Both the position numbers and the translations under genes were made by a program. A stretch of DNA of 64,000 nucleotides from Eubacterium plexicaudatum ASF492. GTDB lineage: Bacteria > Bacillota > Clostridia > Lachnospirales > Lachnospiraceae. Under the pieces are notes generated by a model. That model was not told the DNA's origin. It ran no database searches and saw only the letters and a list, made by a program, of their open reading frames with translations. The stretch is taken from assembly GCF_000364225.2 (NCBI RefSeq), contig NZ_AQFT02000001.1, positions 1,178,001 to 1,242,000 on the forward strand, written 5' to 3'. How positions within the stretch are numbered: the stretch's first letter is position 1; each line of letters opens with the position of its first letter. This document shows positions 40,043 to 48,365 of the stretch, one piece after another.

Positions 40043-42613
40043 ATGAAATATGTGATTGTTGGCGGAGTGGCTGCCGGGACCAAAGCAGCTGCCAAACTGA
40101 AACGGTGTGACCGGAGCGCAGACGTAAAAATATTTACAAAAGGACAGGATATTTCTTATGCCGGATGCGGACTACCGTATTATATCGGCGGGGATATTCC
40201 GTCAAGAGAAAACCTGATTGTCAATACGCCTGCCAAATATGCGGGACTGACCGGGGCGGAAATTTTGACCGGATGCGAAGCGGTAAAACTGGACGGTGGA
40301 AATAAAACGGTGCACTTTAAAAAAGTTACCGGTGAGGCATTTACGGAAACATATGACAGGCTTATTATTGCGACCGGTGCGGAGCCGTTTGTGCCTCCTG
40401 TGGACGGCGTGGATTTAGCCGGTGTATTTTGTGTCCGTACGCCGGACGATGCCGTATCCGCACGTACATATATCGAAGAGAACTCCTGTAAAAAAGCGGT
40501 GGTATGCGGTGCCGGCTTTATCGGACTGGAAGTGGCGGAAAATCTGATGGCACAGGGACTGGAAGTAACCGTCATAGACGCGGCGCCGCAGATCATGCCG
40601 AACGCTTTTGATGCGGAGATGGCGGATTATGCGAAAAAGCAGTTAAAAGCGGCAGGCATGCGGGTACGCACTTCCACTGCATTAACGGCGATTGCCGGAA
40701 CGCAGAAAGCGGAGAAAGTTATAACCGGACAGGGAACAATTGCGGCCGATCTTGTTATTCTGGCAATCGGTGTGCGTCCGGCAACCGGATTTCTGGCCGA
40801 TTCCGGACTTGAGATGTTCAAAGGAACGATTCTGACCGACGCACGGATGAAGACAAATCTGGAAGATATTTACGCAGTCGGCGACTGTGCAATGGTGAAA
40901 AATGCACAGACCGGGCAGGCGCAATGGTCAGCGATGGGGTCAACCGCAAATATCGCAGCGCGTGCAATGGCAAAGTCGATGCACGGACTTGGCAATGGAT
41001 ACGGCGGCTGTCTGGGAACCGGCGTGGTACGCCTGCTGCCGCGGTTCAACGGCGGCCGTACGGGACTGACCGAAGCACAGGCACAGGCGGCCGGCTATAA
41101 GACGACTTCGATTGTGTGTGTTGTTGACGACAAGGCGCATTATTATCCGGACGCTTCGACTTTTGTGGTGAAGCTGATTGCGGAAACGGCGTCCCGCAAG
41201 CTGCTTGGCATTCAGGTATTTGGAGCGGGAGCAGTCGATAAAATGACAGATATCGCGGTTACCGGCATTGCACAGGCTATGAAGGTGGACGACTTTGACA
41301 CGCTTGATTTTGCTTATGCACCACCGTTTTCAACGGCGATACATCCGTTTGTTACGGCATGCTATATTCTGGAAAACAAGCTGGATGGCATATTTACCTC
41401 TATGAGTCCTGCCGAATATGCGGATGGAGCGGCCAAAGGGTATACCGTACTTGACGTACAGCCGGCGCCTGCGCTTGCAAATGCCCGGTTTGTTGATCTG
41501 GCATCCGTAAACGGGCCGCTGGAAGGGCTTGACAAAGACGCAAAGCTTTTACTTGTATGTGCCAGAGGAAAAAGAGGGTATTTCTTACAGAACCGTCTGA
41601 AAGCGTGCGGGTATACCAATACAAAAGTATTGGAGGGCGGCGCGTTTTTCAATGAGGTAAAAGTACCGCGGGATAAAGCCAGGCTGTCGCCGGAAGAAAT
41701 AAAACGTGTGAAAGGACTTGGCTGTTTACAGGATAAACGCTACGACGACGTATTTAACGTACGTGTTATTACCCGCAACGGAAAGCTGACGGCCGAAGAG
41801 CAGATAAAAGTCGCAGAAGCGGCGGAAAAATTCGGTTCCGGTGAAGTTACGATGACGACGCGTCTGACATTGGAGATTCAGGGCGTGTCGTACGACAATC
41901 TGGACGCGTTGTTTACATTTTTAAAGGAAGCCGGACTGGAAACAGGCGGAACCGGTTCTAAAGTGCGCCCGGTCGTATCGTGTAAAGGGACAACCTGTCA
42001 GTATGGACTGATAGATACCTTTGCGCTTTCTCAAAAGCTGCATGATTTATATTATACCGGATATCATGAGGTATCGTTGCCGCATAAGTTCAAAATTGCG
42101 GTTGGCGGCTGTCCGAATAACTGTGTAAAACCGGACTTAAATGACCTTGGCATTATCGGACAGCGGGTACCGGAGATTGATCCGGATAAGTGTAAAGGAT
42201 GTACGGTATGCCAGGTGCGTAACAACTGTCCGATCAAAGCGGCGGTTTTGGAGAATGGAAAAATACGGATTGATGCGGATGGCTGTAATCATTGCGGACG
42301 CTGTATCGGAACGTGTCCGTTTGACGCGGTCAACGAGTTGACAGCCGGCTATAAAGTGTATGTCGGCGGACGCTGGGGCAAAAAAGTTGCAGAAGGACGT
42401 GCACTGGATCGGATCTTTACCTCGGAAGAGGAAGTTGTGGATGTGGTGGAACGTGCGATTTTGTTCTTCCGTGATGAAGGCATCTCAGGCGAGCGTTTTG
42501 CGGATACGATTGCAAGGCTTGGATTTGATTATGTTCAGGACAAGCTTTTGAACAGCAAAATTGACAAACGCCAGATTCTGGAAAAAACAGTTGTCGGAGG
42601 AGCAACCTGTTAA
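40043..42613 (+). CDS. CoA-disulfide reductase-like oxidoreductase fused to rhodanese, sulfite-reductase-type and ferredoxin domains
   Basis: 856 residues from ATG 40043. Residues 1-445: FAD/NAD(P) flavoprotein of the CoA-disulfide reductase type, with YVIVGGVAAGTKAAAKLKR and redox Cys42 in YAGCGLPYYIGG, and a second nucleotide site VVCGAGFIGLEVAE. About 450-545: rhodanese domain with its Cys (about 506) in VCARGKRGYF. About 555-700: nitrite/sulfite reductase half-domain with siroheme/Fe-S Cys in SCKGTTCQYG and GGCPNNCVKP. About 714-755: two 4Fe-4S motifs, the first CKGCTVCQVRNNCP (wider spacing), the second CNHCGRCIGTCP. It probably moves electrons from NAD(P)H to a sulfur or similar substrate; the true reaction is not known. 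Confidence 0.82.
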   Translation: MKYVIVGGVAAGTKAAAKLKRCDRSADVKIFTKGQDISYAGCGLPYYIGGDIPSRENLIVNTPAKYAGLTGAEILTGCEAVKLDGGNKTVHFKKVTGEAFTETYDRLIIATGAEPFVPPVDGVDLAGVFCVRTPDDAVSARTYIEENSCKKAVVCGAGFIGLEVAENLMAQGLEVTVIDAAPQIMPNAFDAEMADYAKKQLKAAGMRVRTSTALTAIAGTQKAEKVITGQGTIAADLVILAIGVRPATGFLADSGLEMFKGTILTDARMKTNLEDIYAVGDCAMVKNAQTGQAQWSAMGSTANIAARAMAKSMHGLGNGYGGCLGTGVVRLLPRFNGGRTGLTEAQAQAAGYKTTSIVCVVDDKAHYYPDASTFVVKLIAETASRKLLGIQVFGAGAVDKMTDIAVTGIAQAMKVDDFDTLDFAYAPPFSTAIHPFVTACYILENKLDGIFTSMSPAEYADGAAKGYTVLDVQPAPALANARFVDLASVNGPLEGLDKDAKLLLVCARGKRGYFLQNRLKACGYTNTKVLEGGAFFNEVKVPRDKARLSPEEIKRVKGLGCLQDKRYDDVFNVRVITRNGKLTAEEQIKVAEAAEKFGSGEVTMTTRLTLEIQGVSYDNLDALFTFLKEAGLETGGTGSKVRPVVSCKGTTCQYGLIDTFALSQKLHDLYYTGYHEVSLPHKFKIAVGGCPNNCVKPDLNDLGIIGQRVPEIDPDKCKGCTVCQVRNNCPIKAAVLENGKIRIDADGCNHCGRCIGTCPFDAVNELTAGYKVYVGGRWGKKVAEGRALDRIFTSEEEVVDVVERAILFFRDEGISGERFADTIARLGFDYVQDKLLNSKIDKRQILEKTVVGGATC

Positions 42614-42657
42614 ATGTTACCCGTTGCAGGATTGTGAAAGGATAATACATAGAAACG

Positions 42658-42701
42658 GCTCCGCTTTTTGGGACATCCATCGTTGTCTTAAAAAGCGGAG
42701 C
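42658..42701. terminator. Bidirectional terminator between convergent genes
   Basis: GCTCCGCTTTTT and AAAAAGCGGAGC pair perfectly around a 20-base loop, giving T runs on both strands. It serves the flavoprotein gene (plus) and the PHP gene (minus). Confidence 0.8.
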
Positions 42702-42721
42702 TGTTACTGCATATGGAAAAA

Positions 42722-43585
42722 TCAGTTTTTTTCGTTTTTTTTCAGTTCTTTTAAAGACTGCAAAAATGCATAAGGAATGTAAAGATTGCCTTTTCCGGTA
42801 CCAAGTTTGATATCCGGTTTGTTTTTGCCATGGAAATCGGAACCACCGGTAATCAAAAGGCCGAATTCTTCGGCAAGCTGTTTCATATGGATTTCGTCTT
42901 CGGCCGTATTTTCGGAATAAACGGCTTCCAGTCCGCACATGCCTGCTTCCTTCATCTCTGCAATCATTTGACGCAGTACGTGTTCTTCCAGGTCGCACAA
43001 TACCGGATGCGCCAGAACGGCCAGTCCGCCGGCTTCCAGAATCAACGTAACGGCTTCTACCGGAGAGATTTTTGGACGGTCGATGTAACAGCAGCAGTTT
43101 TCTCCGAGATATTTCGCAAAAGCGGTGCGTGTATCCGGAATCTGTCCGGTCTCACATAAAAAGCGGGACATATGTGCGCGTGTCAGCACACTGTCCGGAA
43201 ATTTTTCCGTCAGCTGTTCCATTGTAATGGAAAAGCCTTCTTCCTGCAGTCGTTGTACCATCCGTACATTACGTGTCGACCGAAAATCACGGAACTTTTC
43301 CAGCATTGCTTTCATTCTTGGATATTCCGGTGATACATAGTATCCGAGCACATGGATTTCGCGGTCTTGGTATTCCGTAGAAATTTCCACACCCGGCACC
43401 AGTTCGATATCAAGTTCTTTCGCGGCGGCAGCAGCCTCTTCCACGCCGTCCATCGTGTCATGGTCGGTCAGAGCCATTGCGTACAGTCCGGCCTTTTTTG
43501 CTTCTGAAAGCAGAGCGGCAGGTGCAAACGTTCCGTCCGATGCGGAAGAATGTACGTGCATGTCAATGATGCGTGTATCTGTCAT
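42722..43585 (-). CDS. PHP-domain phosphatase (nucleoside 3',5'-bisphosphate or oligonucleotide type)
   Basis: 287 residues. Metal-binding motifs in order: DMHVHSSASDGTFAP, LTDHDTMDGV, PGVEISTEY, LAHPVLCD and GGSDFHGKNKPDI. It matches the YciV/RnaAM-like group that removes phosphate from nucleoside 3',5'-bisphosphates or trims RNA 5' ends; which of these it does is not decided by sequence. Start ATG 43585 with AAAGGAG upstream. Confidence 0.85.
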   Translation of the reverse strand: MTDTRIIDMHVHSSASDGTFAPAALLSEAKKAGLYAMALTDHDTMDGVEEAAAAAKELDIELVPGVEISTEYQDREIHVLGYYVSPEYPRMKAMLEKFRDFRSTRNVRMVQRLQEEGFSITMEQLTEKFPDSVLTRAHMSRFLCETGQIPDTRTAFAKYLGENCCCYIDRPKISPVEAVTLILEAGGLAVLAHPVLCDLEEHVLRQMIAEMKEAGMCGLEAVYSENTAEDEIHMKQLAEEFGLLITGGSDFHGKNKPDIKLGTGKGNLYIPYAFLQSLKELKKNEKN

Positions 43586-43680
43586 ATTTTAAAAACTCCT
43601 TTCCTGTGAGCTATATTCAGATTCAGTATAGGGGGATGGGGTGTAAAAGTCAAGATGAGATAATATTTGTAAAAAAAGTA

Positions 43681-43709
43681 TTGACTCCGCAAATAAGGTA
43701 TGCTATTCT
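43681..43709 (+). promoter_or_regulatory. Sigma-A promoter of the infC operon
   Basis: TTGACT at 43681, 17-base spacer, TATTCT at 43704-43709. Confidence 0.75.
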
Positions 43710-43866
43710 ATAAACGTTGTAAAAACAAAGTAGAGTATCCACTCTCACCTTAGCATAATCGCGTGACTAAGTGTTCATAACGACAATATGAATTCAGATG
43801 CCTGAATCATGTCTTTGAAAGTGGATGTTCTGCCTATCCACTTTATTTTTTTGGAGGTGTAAAACC
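43710..43866 (+). promoter_or_regulatory. infC-rpmI-rplT leader with attenuator (L20-leader type)
   Basis: About 150 bases of leader. It holds an AGAGTATCCACTCT hairpin at about 43732-43745 and, just before infC, a terminator hairpin. The early ATCCACT segment can also pair with the AGTGGAT arm of the terminator, so two exclusive folds are possible. In Firmicutes the L20 leader uses excess L20 protein to favour termination. L20 is the last gene of this operon, so feedback is expected. The pairing is seen; control by L20 is inferred. Confidence 0.7.
43817..43852 (+). terminator. Attenuator hairpin before infC
   Basis: AAAGTGGAT and ATCCACTTT arms followed by ATTTTTTT, ending one base before the infC ribosome site. 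Confidence 0.8.
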
Positions 43867-44373
43867 ATTAGTGATTTAATGATTAATGAACAGATCCGTG
43901 ACAGGGAAGTTCGTGTAATTGGTGAAGACGGACAGCAGCTTGGAATCATGTCCGCAAAAGAAGCTATAAAGCTTGCGCAGGAGGCAGAACTTGATTTGGT
44001 AAAGATTGCTCCGACCGCGAAACCGCCGGTATGCAAAATTATCGACTATGGAAAATATCGTTATGAGCTGGCCCGGAAAGAAAAAGAGGCCAGGAAAAAG
44101 CAGAAGGTGGTCGAACTCAAGGAAGTACGCCTTTCGCCAAATATTGATGCAAATGATTTGAATACCAAAATTAATGCTGCCAGAAAATTTGTAACAAAAG
44201 GTAACAAAGTAAAAATAACACTTCGTTTCCGTGGACGTGAGATGGCCCACATGCAGGCCAGCAGGCATATATTAGATGATATTGCGAAAGAGCTGGAAGA
44301 GGTAGCAGTAGTGGAAAAAGCGCCAAAAGTCGAAGGACGTGCAATCAGTATGGTGCTGGCAGAAAAGAAATAA
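43867..44373 (+). CDS. infC: Translation initiation factor IF-3 (ATT start)
   Basis: 168 residues if translation begins at ATT 43867 (ISDLMINEQIRDREVRVI), 7 bases after GGAGGTG. The only nearby ATG (43879) is 19 bases from that site. An AUU start on infC is known in many bacteria and lets IF-3 limit its own synthesis. N-domain to about residue 80, Lys-rich linker, C-domain with VRLSPNIDANDLNTKINAA and RGREMAHMQASRHIL. First gene of infC-rpmI-rplT. Confidence 0.95.
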   Translation: MSDLMINEQIRDREVRVIGEDGQQLGIMSAKEAIKLAQEAELDLVKIAPTAKPPVCKIIDYGKYRYELARKEKEARKKQKVVELKEVRLSPNIDANDLNTKINAARKFVTKGNKVKITLRFRGREMAHMQASRHILDDIAKELEEVAVVEKAPKVEGRAISMVLAEKK

Positions 44374-44406
44374 ACGGAAGTACTTATTATAAGGAGGTAA
44401 TAAATC

Positions 44407-44604
44407 ATGCCAAAAATGAAAACGAAAAGATCAGCCGCTAAACGCTTCAAAGTGACAGGCTCAGGAAATTTAAAAAGAAATAAAGCCTATAAGAGACATA
44501 TTTTGACAAAGAAGTCTCCGAAGACAAAGAGAAATCTCAGAAAAGCAACAACTGTAGATGCATCGAATGTAAAGAACATGAAGCAGATTTTACCATACAT
44601 TTAA
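44407..44604 (+). CDS. rpmI: 50S ribosomal protein L35
   Basis: 65 residues, very basic: [48 protein letters not shown] upstream of the ATG. Standard place between infC and rplT. Confidence 0.97.
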   Translation: MPKMKTKRSAAKRFKVTGSGNLKRNKAYKRHILTKKSPKTKRNLRKATTVDASNVKNMKQILPYI

Positions 44605-44626
44605 GTAATGAAGGAGGAGATCAGAC

Positions 44627-44983
44627 ATGGCAAGAATTAAAGGCGGCTTAAACGCAAAGAAAAAGCATAAAAAAGTTTTAAAATTAGCAAAAGGCTATAG
44701 AGGTGCACGTTCCAAACAGTATCGTGTTGCAAAACAGTCTGTTATGCGGGCACTTGCCACTTCTTATAAAGGACGTAAGGAAAGAAAAAGACAGTTCCGC
44801 AGCTTATGGATTGCACGTATCAATGCTGCTGCAAGAATGAACGGAATCTCTTACAGTAAATTTATGCATGGCTTAAAAATGGCAAATATCGACCTGAACC
44901 GCAAGGTTCTGGCTGATATGGCCGTGAATGATGCGGAAGGATTTGCAAAATTAGCTGAGATTGCAAAAGAAAAGGCAGCTTAA
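44627..44983 (+). CDS. rplT: 50S ribosomal protein L20
   Basis: 118 residues: [60 protein letters not shown] and [14 protein letters not shown]. It binds 23S rRNA and is the probable feedback regulator of the operon leader. A terminator follows. Confidence 0.97.
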   Translation: MARIKGGLNAKKKHKKVLKLAKGYRGARSKQYRVAKQSVMRALATSYKGRKERKRQFRSLWIARINAAARMNGISYSKFMHGLKMANIDLNRKVLADMAVNDAEGFAKLAEIAKEKAA

Positions 44984-45005
44984 CGGACAAGTTCTTTGAA
45001 AGATC

Positions 45006-45042
45006 GGACCCTCGTAAACAAAATTGTTTGCGGGGGTATTTT
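45006..45042 (+). terminator. Intrinsic terminator after rplT
   Basis: GACCCTCGTAAACAA pairs with TTGTTTGCGGGGGT through short A/T loop sequence, followed by ATTTTATT. Confidence 0.7.
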
Positions 45043-45090
45043 ATTCCGCAAAGGAACAACAGCAGACAAATAAAAGAAAAAGGAGATTCT

Positions 45091-45432
45091 ATGCGCGAAT
45101 CGTTTGAAAAAAATAAAAAAGGAATTATACTTATGCTGACAGCTGCCGTTTTAGCGTGCGTCGGGCAGCTGATGTGGAAGCTTTCCGTGACAAACGGGAT
45201 TTGGTTTATGCTGTCCGGATTTATCCTGTATGGTCTGGGTGCCGTAGTCATGCTTGTAGCATACCGGTACGGAAGCGTGTCGGTACTGCAGCCGATGATG
45301 AGTACGAACTATGCCCTGAGTGCGGTGCTCGGTTTTTTTGTATTGGATGAAAAGCTGTCGGCGCTTAAGGTGATCGGCATTTTCATTATTACATTCGGGG
45401 TCATACTCATTGGAGGAGGTGATACGGAATGA
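45091..45432 (+). CDS. Small EamA/DMT-type transporter half, first of a pair
   Basis: 113 residues with four hydrophobic segments after a charged N-terminus; start ATG 45091 with AAAGGAG. The motifs are VGQLMWKLSVTNG and SVLQPMMSTNYALSAVLGFFVLDEKLS. The DMT superfamily signature of the second half is typical of ArnE/ArnF-like or SMR-like small proteins that work as heterodimers. The substrate is unknown. It overlaps the next gene by 4 bases. Confidence 0.75.
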   Translation: MRESFEKNKKGIILMLTAAVLACVGQLMWKLSVTNGIWFMLSGFILYGLGAVVMLVAYRYGSVSVLQPMMSTNYALSAVLGFFVLDEKLSALKVIGIFIITFGVILIGGGDTE

Positions 45433-45755
45433 TTCGGGTTCTTATGGTATTAAGCATGACGTTGATGGGAGCGGCGGCATCCGTTTTTTTTAAACGAGCG
45501 TCCGGCAGCGACGGATTTTTGAAAATGCTGCTGAATGTAAATTTGTACATCGGAGGATTTTTGTATCTGGCTGCGGCGGTAGTTAATATTTTGGTGCTTC
45601 GTGTGCTGGATTACTCGGTTGTCATGCCGGTTTCTTCGATTACGTATATTTGGACGATGCTGCTTTCCTATATGATTCTGAAAGAAACGATTACGAAAAA
45701 AAAGGTACTGGGCGTATTGTGTATCGTGATCGGAGCGGTGTTTGTGGCGGTATAG
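45429..45755 (+). CDS. Small EamA/DMT-type transporter half, second of a pair
   Basis: 108 residues, four hydrophobic segments: MTLMGAAASVFFKRASG, DYSVVMPVSSITYIWTMLLS and LKETITKKKVLGVLCIVIGAV. Homologous in layout to the preceding protein; translated with it through ATGA. The two probably form one dimeric exporter or flippase, as in ArnE/ArnF. Paired small DMT proteins insert in opposite directions, consistent with different charge distribution. Confidence 0.75.
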   Translation: MIRVLMVLSMTLMGAAASVFFKRASGSDGFLKMLLNVNLYIGGFLYLAAAVVNILVLRVLDYSVVMPVSSITYIWTMLLSYMILKETITKKKVLGVLCIVIGAVFVAV

Positions 45756-45827
45756 GCATACGGGTTTTTTGTGAAATGTTTTTAACTTCAGGTTAAATTA
45801 TTGCCGCTTTATTTAACAATCATTCTA

Positions 45828-45856
45828 TTGCGTATGGCAGGTGCTTTTGTTATAGT
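45828..45856 (+). promoter_or_regulatory. Promoter of the XRE/TPR regulator
   Basis: TTGCGT at 45828, 17-base spacer, TATAGT at 45851-45856. A perfect TTTAAC/GTTAAA dyad lies upstream at 45781-45797 and may be an operator. Confidence 0.55.
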
Positions 45857-45912
45857 AACCGTATAAGAACCGTGTGCACCGATTCCCCAAATAAAAGCAG
45901 GAGGAAAGTAAA

Positions 45913-46983
45913 ATGGCAATGAATACCGTTATTTATGAAAAGCGCCGTGCGCTTGGTCTGACACAGGAACAGGTAGCCGAATATCTGGGCGTATCCGCGC
46001 CGGCCGTCCATAAATGGGAAAAAGGTATCACATATCCGGATGTCGTATTAATTCCAAAATTGGCAAGATTGTTGAAAGTAGATTTAAACTCGCTGTTTTG
46101 TTTTCGGCAAACGCTGACACAGCAGGAAGTGCAGCAGTTCCAGGAAGAGACGGCGCAAATAATACAGGCAGATGGAATCGAAGCAGGCGTTGCAATGGCA
46201 AAAGAAAAGATACGGGAATATCCGGATTGTGGAGCGCTGCTGCAGGGAATGGCCAATATGATACAGGGAGCGCTTGTTATGTCAGAGATGTCAGACCGGG
46301 AAAAAGAACGGTACCAGCCGCAGATTACGGAATGGTATGAGCGTGCGATGAACAGCGACGACGTTAACGTCAGACAAAGGGCCGGTTTTATGGCTGTGTC
46401 ACAGTACTTGCGGTGCGGTGATACGGAAAAAGCGCAGCAGGTGCTTGACCGGCTTCCGGAACCCGATCTGTTAAATAAAATGGTGCTGCAGGCAGACGTG
46501 TATGAGAAAAAAGGCAATCGTGAAGAAGCTATAAAACTGCTGGAAAGGCAGCTGCTGCAGCTGTCACAGACCGTTCTTGGAATTTTTTTAAGGCTGGTCG
46601 ATCTGGAACTGGAAACAGGAGAAATGGCGATTGCAGAGCAAATCGCCCAAAAAGCAAAGGAAGCGGCGCAGGCATTTGACGCATGGGGATACATGCCTTT
46701 GCTTGGTCCGGAAGCGGTTGCAAAGAAAACAAAAAATGTGCCAAAAAGCATCGAACTGCTGCAACGGATGATGGAAGATATTGAGCACCCGTTCCGCCCG
46801 GGCCGGTCGCCGCTTTATCATTGCATTTATCCTGAGCAGGAGGATGAAATTCAAATTTCCGGGAAATTGCTGCCGCCGCTTTTAAAAATGCTGGAAACGG
46901 ATCCTGCATATGATTTTCTGCGCGGAGAACCGGAGTTTGACCGGTTGCTGGTTATGTGCAGGAAGCGGTGTGGAAAGCTGTAG
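45913..46983 (+). CDS. XRE-family regulator with TPR-like C-terminus
   Basis: 356 residues. Helix-turn-helix of the Cro/CI type at 6-62: KRRALGLTQEQVAEYLGVSAPAVHKWEKG. The remainder is helical repeats (ALLQGMANMIQGALVMSEM, RQRAGFMAVSQYLRCGD, AQQVLDRLPEPDLLNKM, EAIKLLERQLLQL) resembling TPRs that sense a peptide or partner protein in other regulators. Its targets are unknown; the small transporter pair upstream is one candidate. Confidence 0.82.
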   Translation: MAMNTVIYEKRRALGLTQEQVAEYLGVSAPAVHKWEKGITYPDVVLIPKLARLLKVDLNSLFCFRQTLTQQEVQQFQEETAQIIQADGIEAGVAMAKEKIREYPDCGALLQGMANMIQGALVMSEMSDREKERYQPQITEWYERAMNSDDVNVRQRAGFMAVSQYLRCGDTEKAQQVLDRLPEPDLLNKMVLQADVYEKKGNREEAIKLLERQLLQLSQTVLGIFLRLVDLELETGEMAIAEQIAQKAKEAAQAFDAWGYMPLLGPEAVAKKTKNVPKSIELLQRMMEDIEHPFRPGRSPLYHCIYPEQEDEIQISGKLLPPLLKMLETDPAYDFLRGEPEFDRLLVMCRKRCGKL

Positions 46984-46989
46984 AGCATA

Positions 46990-47022
46990 GGAACCCCGTG
47001 GATTCAACCACGGGGCTCTTTT
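46990..47022 (+). terminator. Intrinsic terminator after the XRE gene
   Basis: CCCCGTGG and CCACGGGG arms with a six-base loop, then CTCTTTT. Confidence 0.85.
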
Positions 47023-47042
47023 ATGAAGATATAAGCTGACTG

Positions 47043-47249
47043 CTATTCTTTTATTTTGTCAATGTCAGTAAGGTTAACTCCAAGACTGTTAAGCAGTACT
47101 TTTAAAGACAGATAATCATCTTTCAAGCCTTCGTATGTTTCAACAGCATTTTCTTTTCTTGCTGTCAACATGTGTTTCTGTACTTTTTTAAAATCTTCTA
47201 TAGCATTTTTAATTATTTCACCGTTGTTCATTTCTTCTGATACCTCCAT
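47043..47249 (-). CDS. Small hypothetical protein
   Basis: 68 residues from ATG 47249 (MEVSEEMNNGEI), with GGTGAG just before it; an extension to 47297 lacks a site. Mostly helical and charged (IKNAIEDFKKVQKHMLTARKE, LKDDYLSLKVLLNSLGV). I do not recognise the family. It ends close to the opposed XRE gene terminator. Confidence 0.6.
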   Translation of the reverse strand: MEVSEEMNNGEIIKNAIEDFKKVQKHMLTARKENAVETYEGLKDDYLSLKVLLNSLGVNLTDIDKIKE

Positions 47250-47348
47250 ATTCTCACCGCCTTTATGACTGATGCAGCCGTTATCTGATATCATCATTAT
47301 AGCGTATGTGATTGAGCGTGTAAAGCCTGTTCAATTGCCAATGTGTTT

Positions 47349-48182
47349 TTATTGGCTGCCATGCCTTTGCTTATACTCACGCGGCGGCATCTGCTTTGCT
47401 TTTTTAAAAGCTTTTGAAAAATACAGGCTGCTTTCAAATCCGACGGAGTTGGCAATCGCCGTAATGGATAAGTTGGAATGCCGCAGCAGGTAACAGGCCT
47501 GTTTGATACGAAACTCAGACAGGTATTCTTTCGGGGAGATGTGGAGTACCGTTTCAAATGAACGGAACAGGTGACTGCGGCTTAGGCCGACATAGTCTGC
47601 GATATCTTCCACGGTAATCGGATAGGAGTAATGAGCGGAAATATATTCGATCGCCTTTTGCACATACGTATGATAATTATTCTGTACCGGCGTATGTCCT
47701 GCGCCTTTTAAAAAGATGGCAAGCGCCGTATAAAGCCTTCCGGTCATTTCCACGGCGCTTTCAAAATCACTTCCGCGTACTTCATAAATATGGCGCAGCT
47801 GATGTGTCAGTTCCGTTCCATAAGGTGTATTTGTGATGACGGGGCAGGAAGGCGTAAAGTCCGTTGCCTTTAGAATAATCGGCGCATCGGAACCGTTAAA
47901 GCCTACCCAGGCATACTCCCACGGATCTTTTGCGTCCGCAACGTACAAAGACTCCGTATCCGGATAGATTAAAAAAGAGTCGCCTGCCTGAAGGTGAAAA
48001 GCAGTTTGCTTTGTTTTCAGACACCCTTTTCCCGCTATAATATGGTGAATCAGATAATGATCTCGAATGCCTGGCCCCCACTGGTACTGCGGGTCGCATT
48101 TTTGATATCCGACATTGTATACGGCCAGGGATACCAGTTCCTTTTCGGTAGATTTATAAGAGTTTTTATAATGTTCATGCAC
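47349..48182 (-). CDS. AraC-family transcriptional regulator
   Basis: 277 residues from GTG 48182 (AAGGAG at 9 bases); an ATG at 48191 touches that ribosome site. N-terminal cupin-type sensor (HYLIHHIIAGKGCLKTKQTAFHL, LQAGDSFLIYPD). C-terminal double helix-turn-helix (ITVEDIADYVGLSRSHLFRSF, SITAIANSVGFESSLYFSKAF) ending PREYKQRHG. Likely senses a sugar. Divergent from galE across about 180 A/T-rich bases, so galE is a possible target. Confidence 0.88.
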   Translation of the reverse strand: MHEHYKNSYKSTEKELVSLAVYNVGYQKCDPQYQWGPGIRDHYLIHHIIAGKGCLKTKQTAFHLQAGDSFLIYPDTESLYVADAKDPWEYAWVGFNGSDAPIILKATDFTPSCPVITNTPYGTELTHQLRHIYEVRGSDFESAVEMTGRLYTALAIFLKGAGHTPVQNNYHTYVQKAIEYISAHYSYPITVEDIADYVGLSRSHLFRSFETVLHISPKEYLSEFRIKQACYLLRHSNLSITAIANSVGFESSLYFSKAFKKAKQMPPREYKQRHGSQ

Positions 48183-48365
48183 GGCAAGCATCTCCTTCTA
48201 TATTAAATATGAAAGAACAGATTGTAAAAAGCATTATAAAATAATTTTTTCGTTTCTGCAACAAAATTACATGTTTTTTATACATTTTTTTCTGTACATT
48301 TGGTGCAAACAAGGCTAAACTAAAGACATGAAATGCAGTTATGATCAAAGAGAGGAGAACAAATT

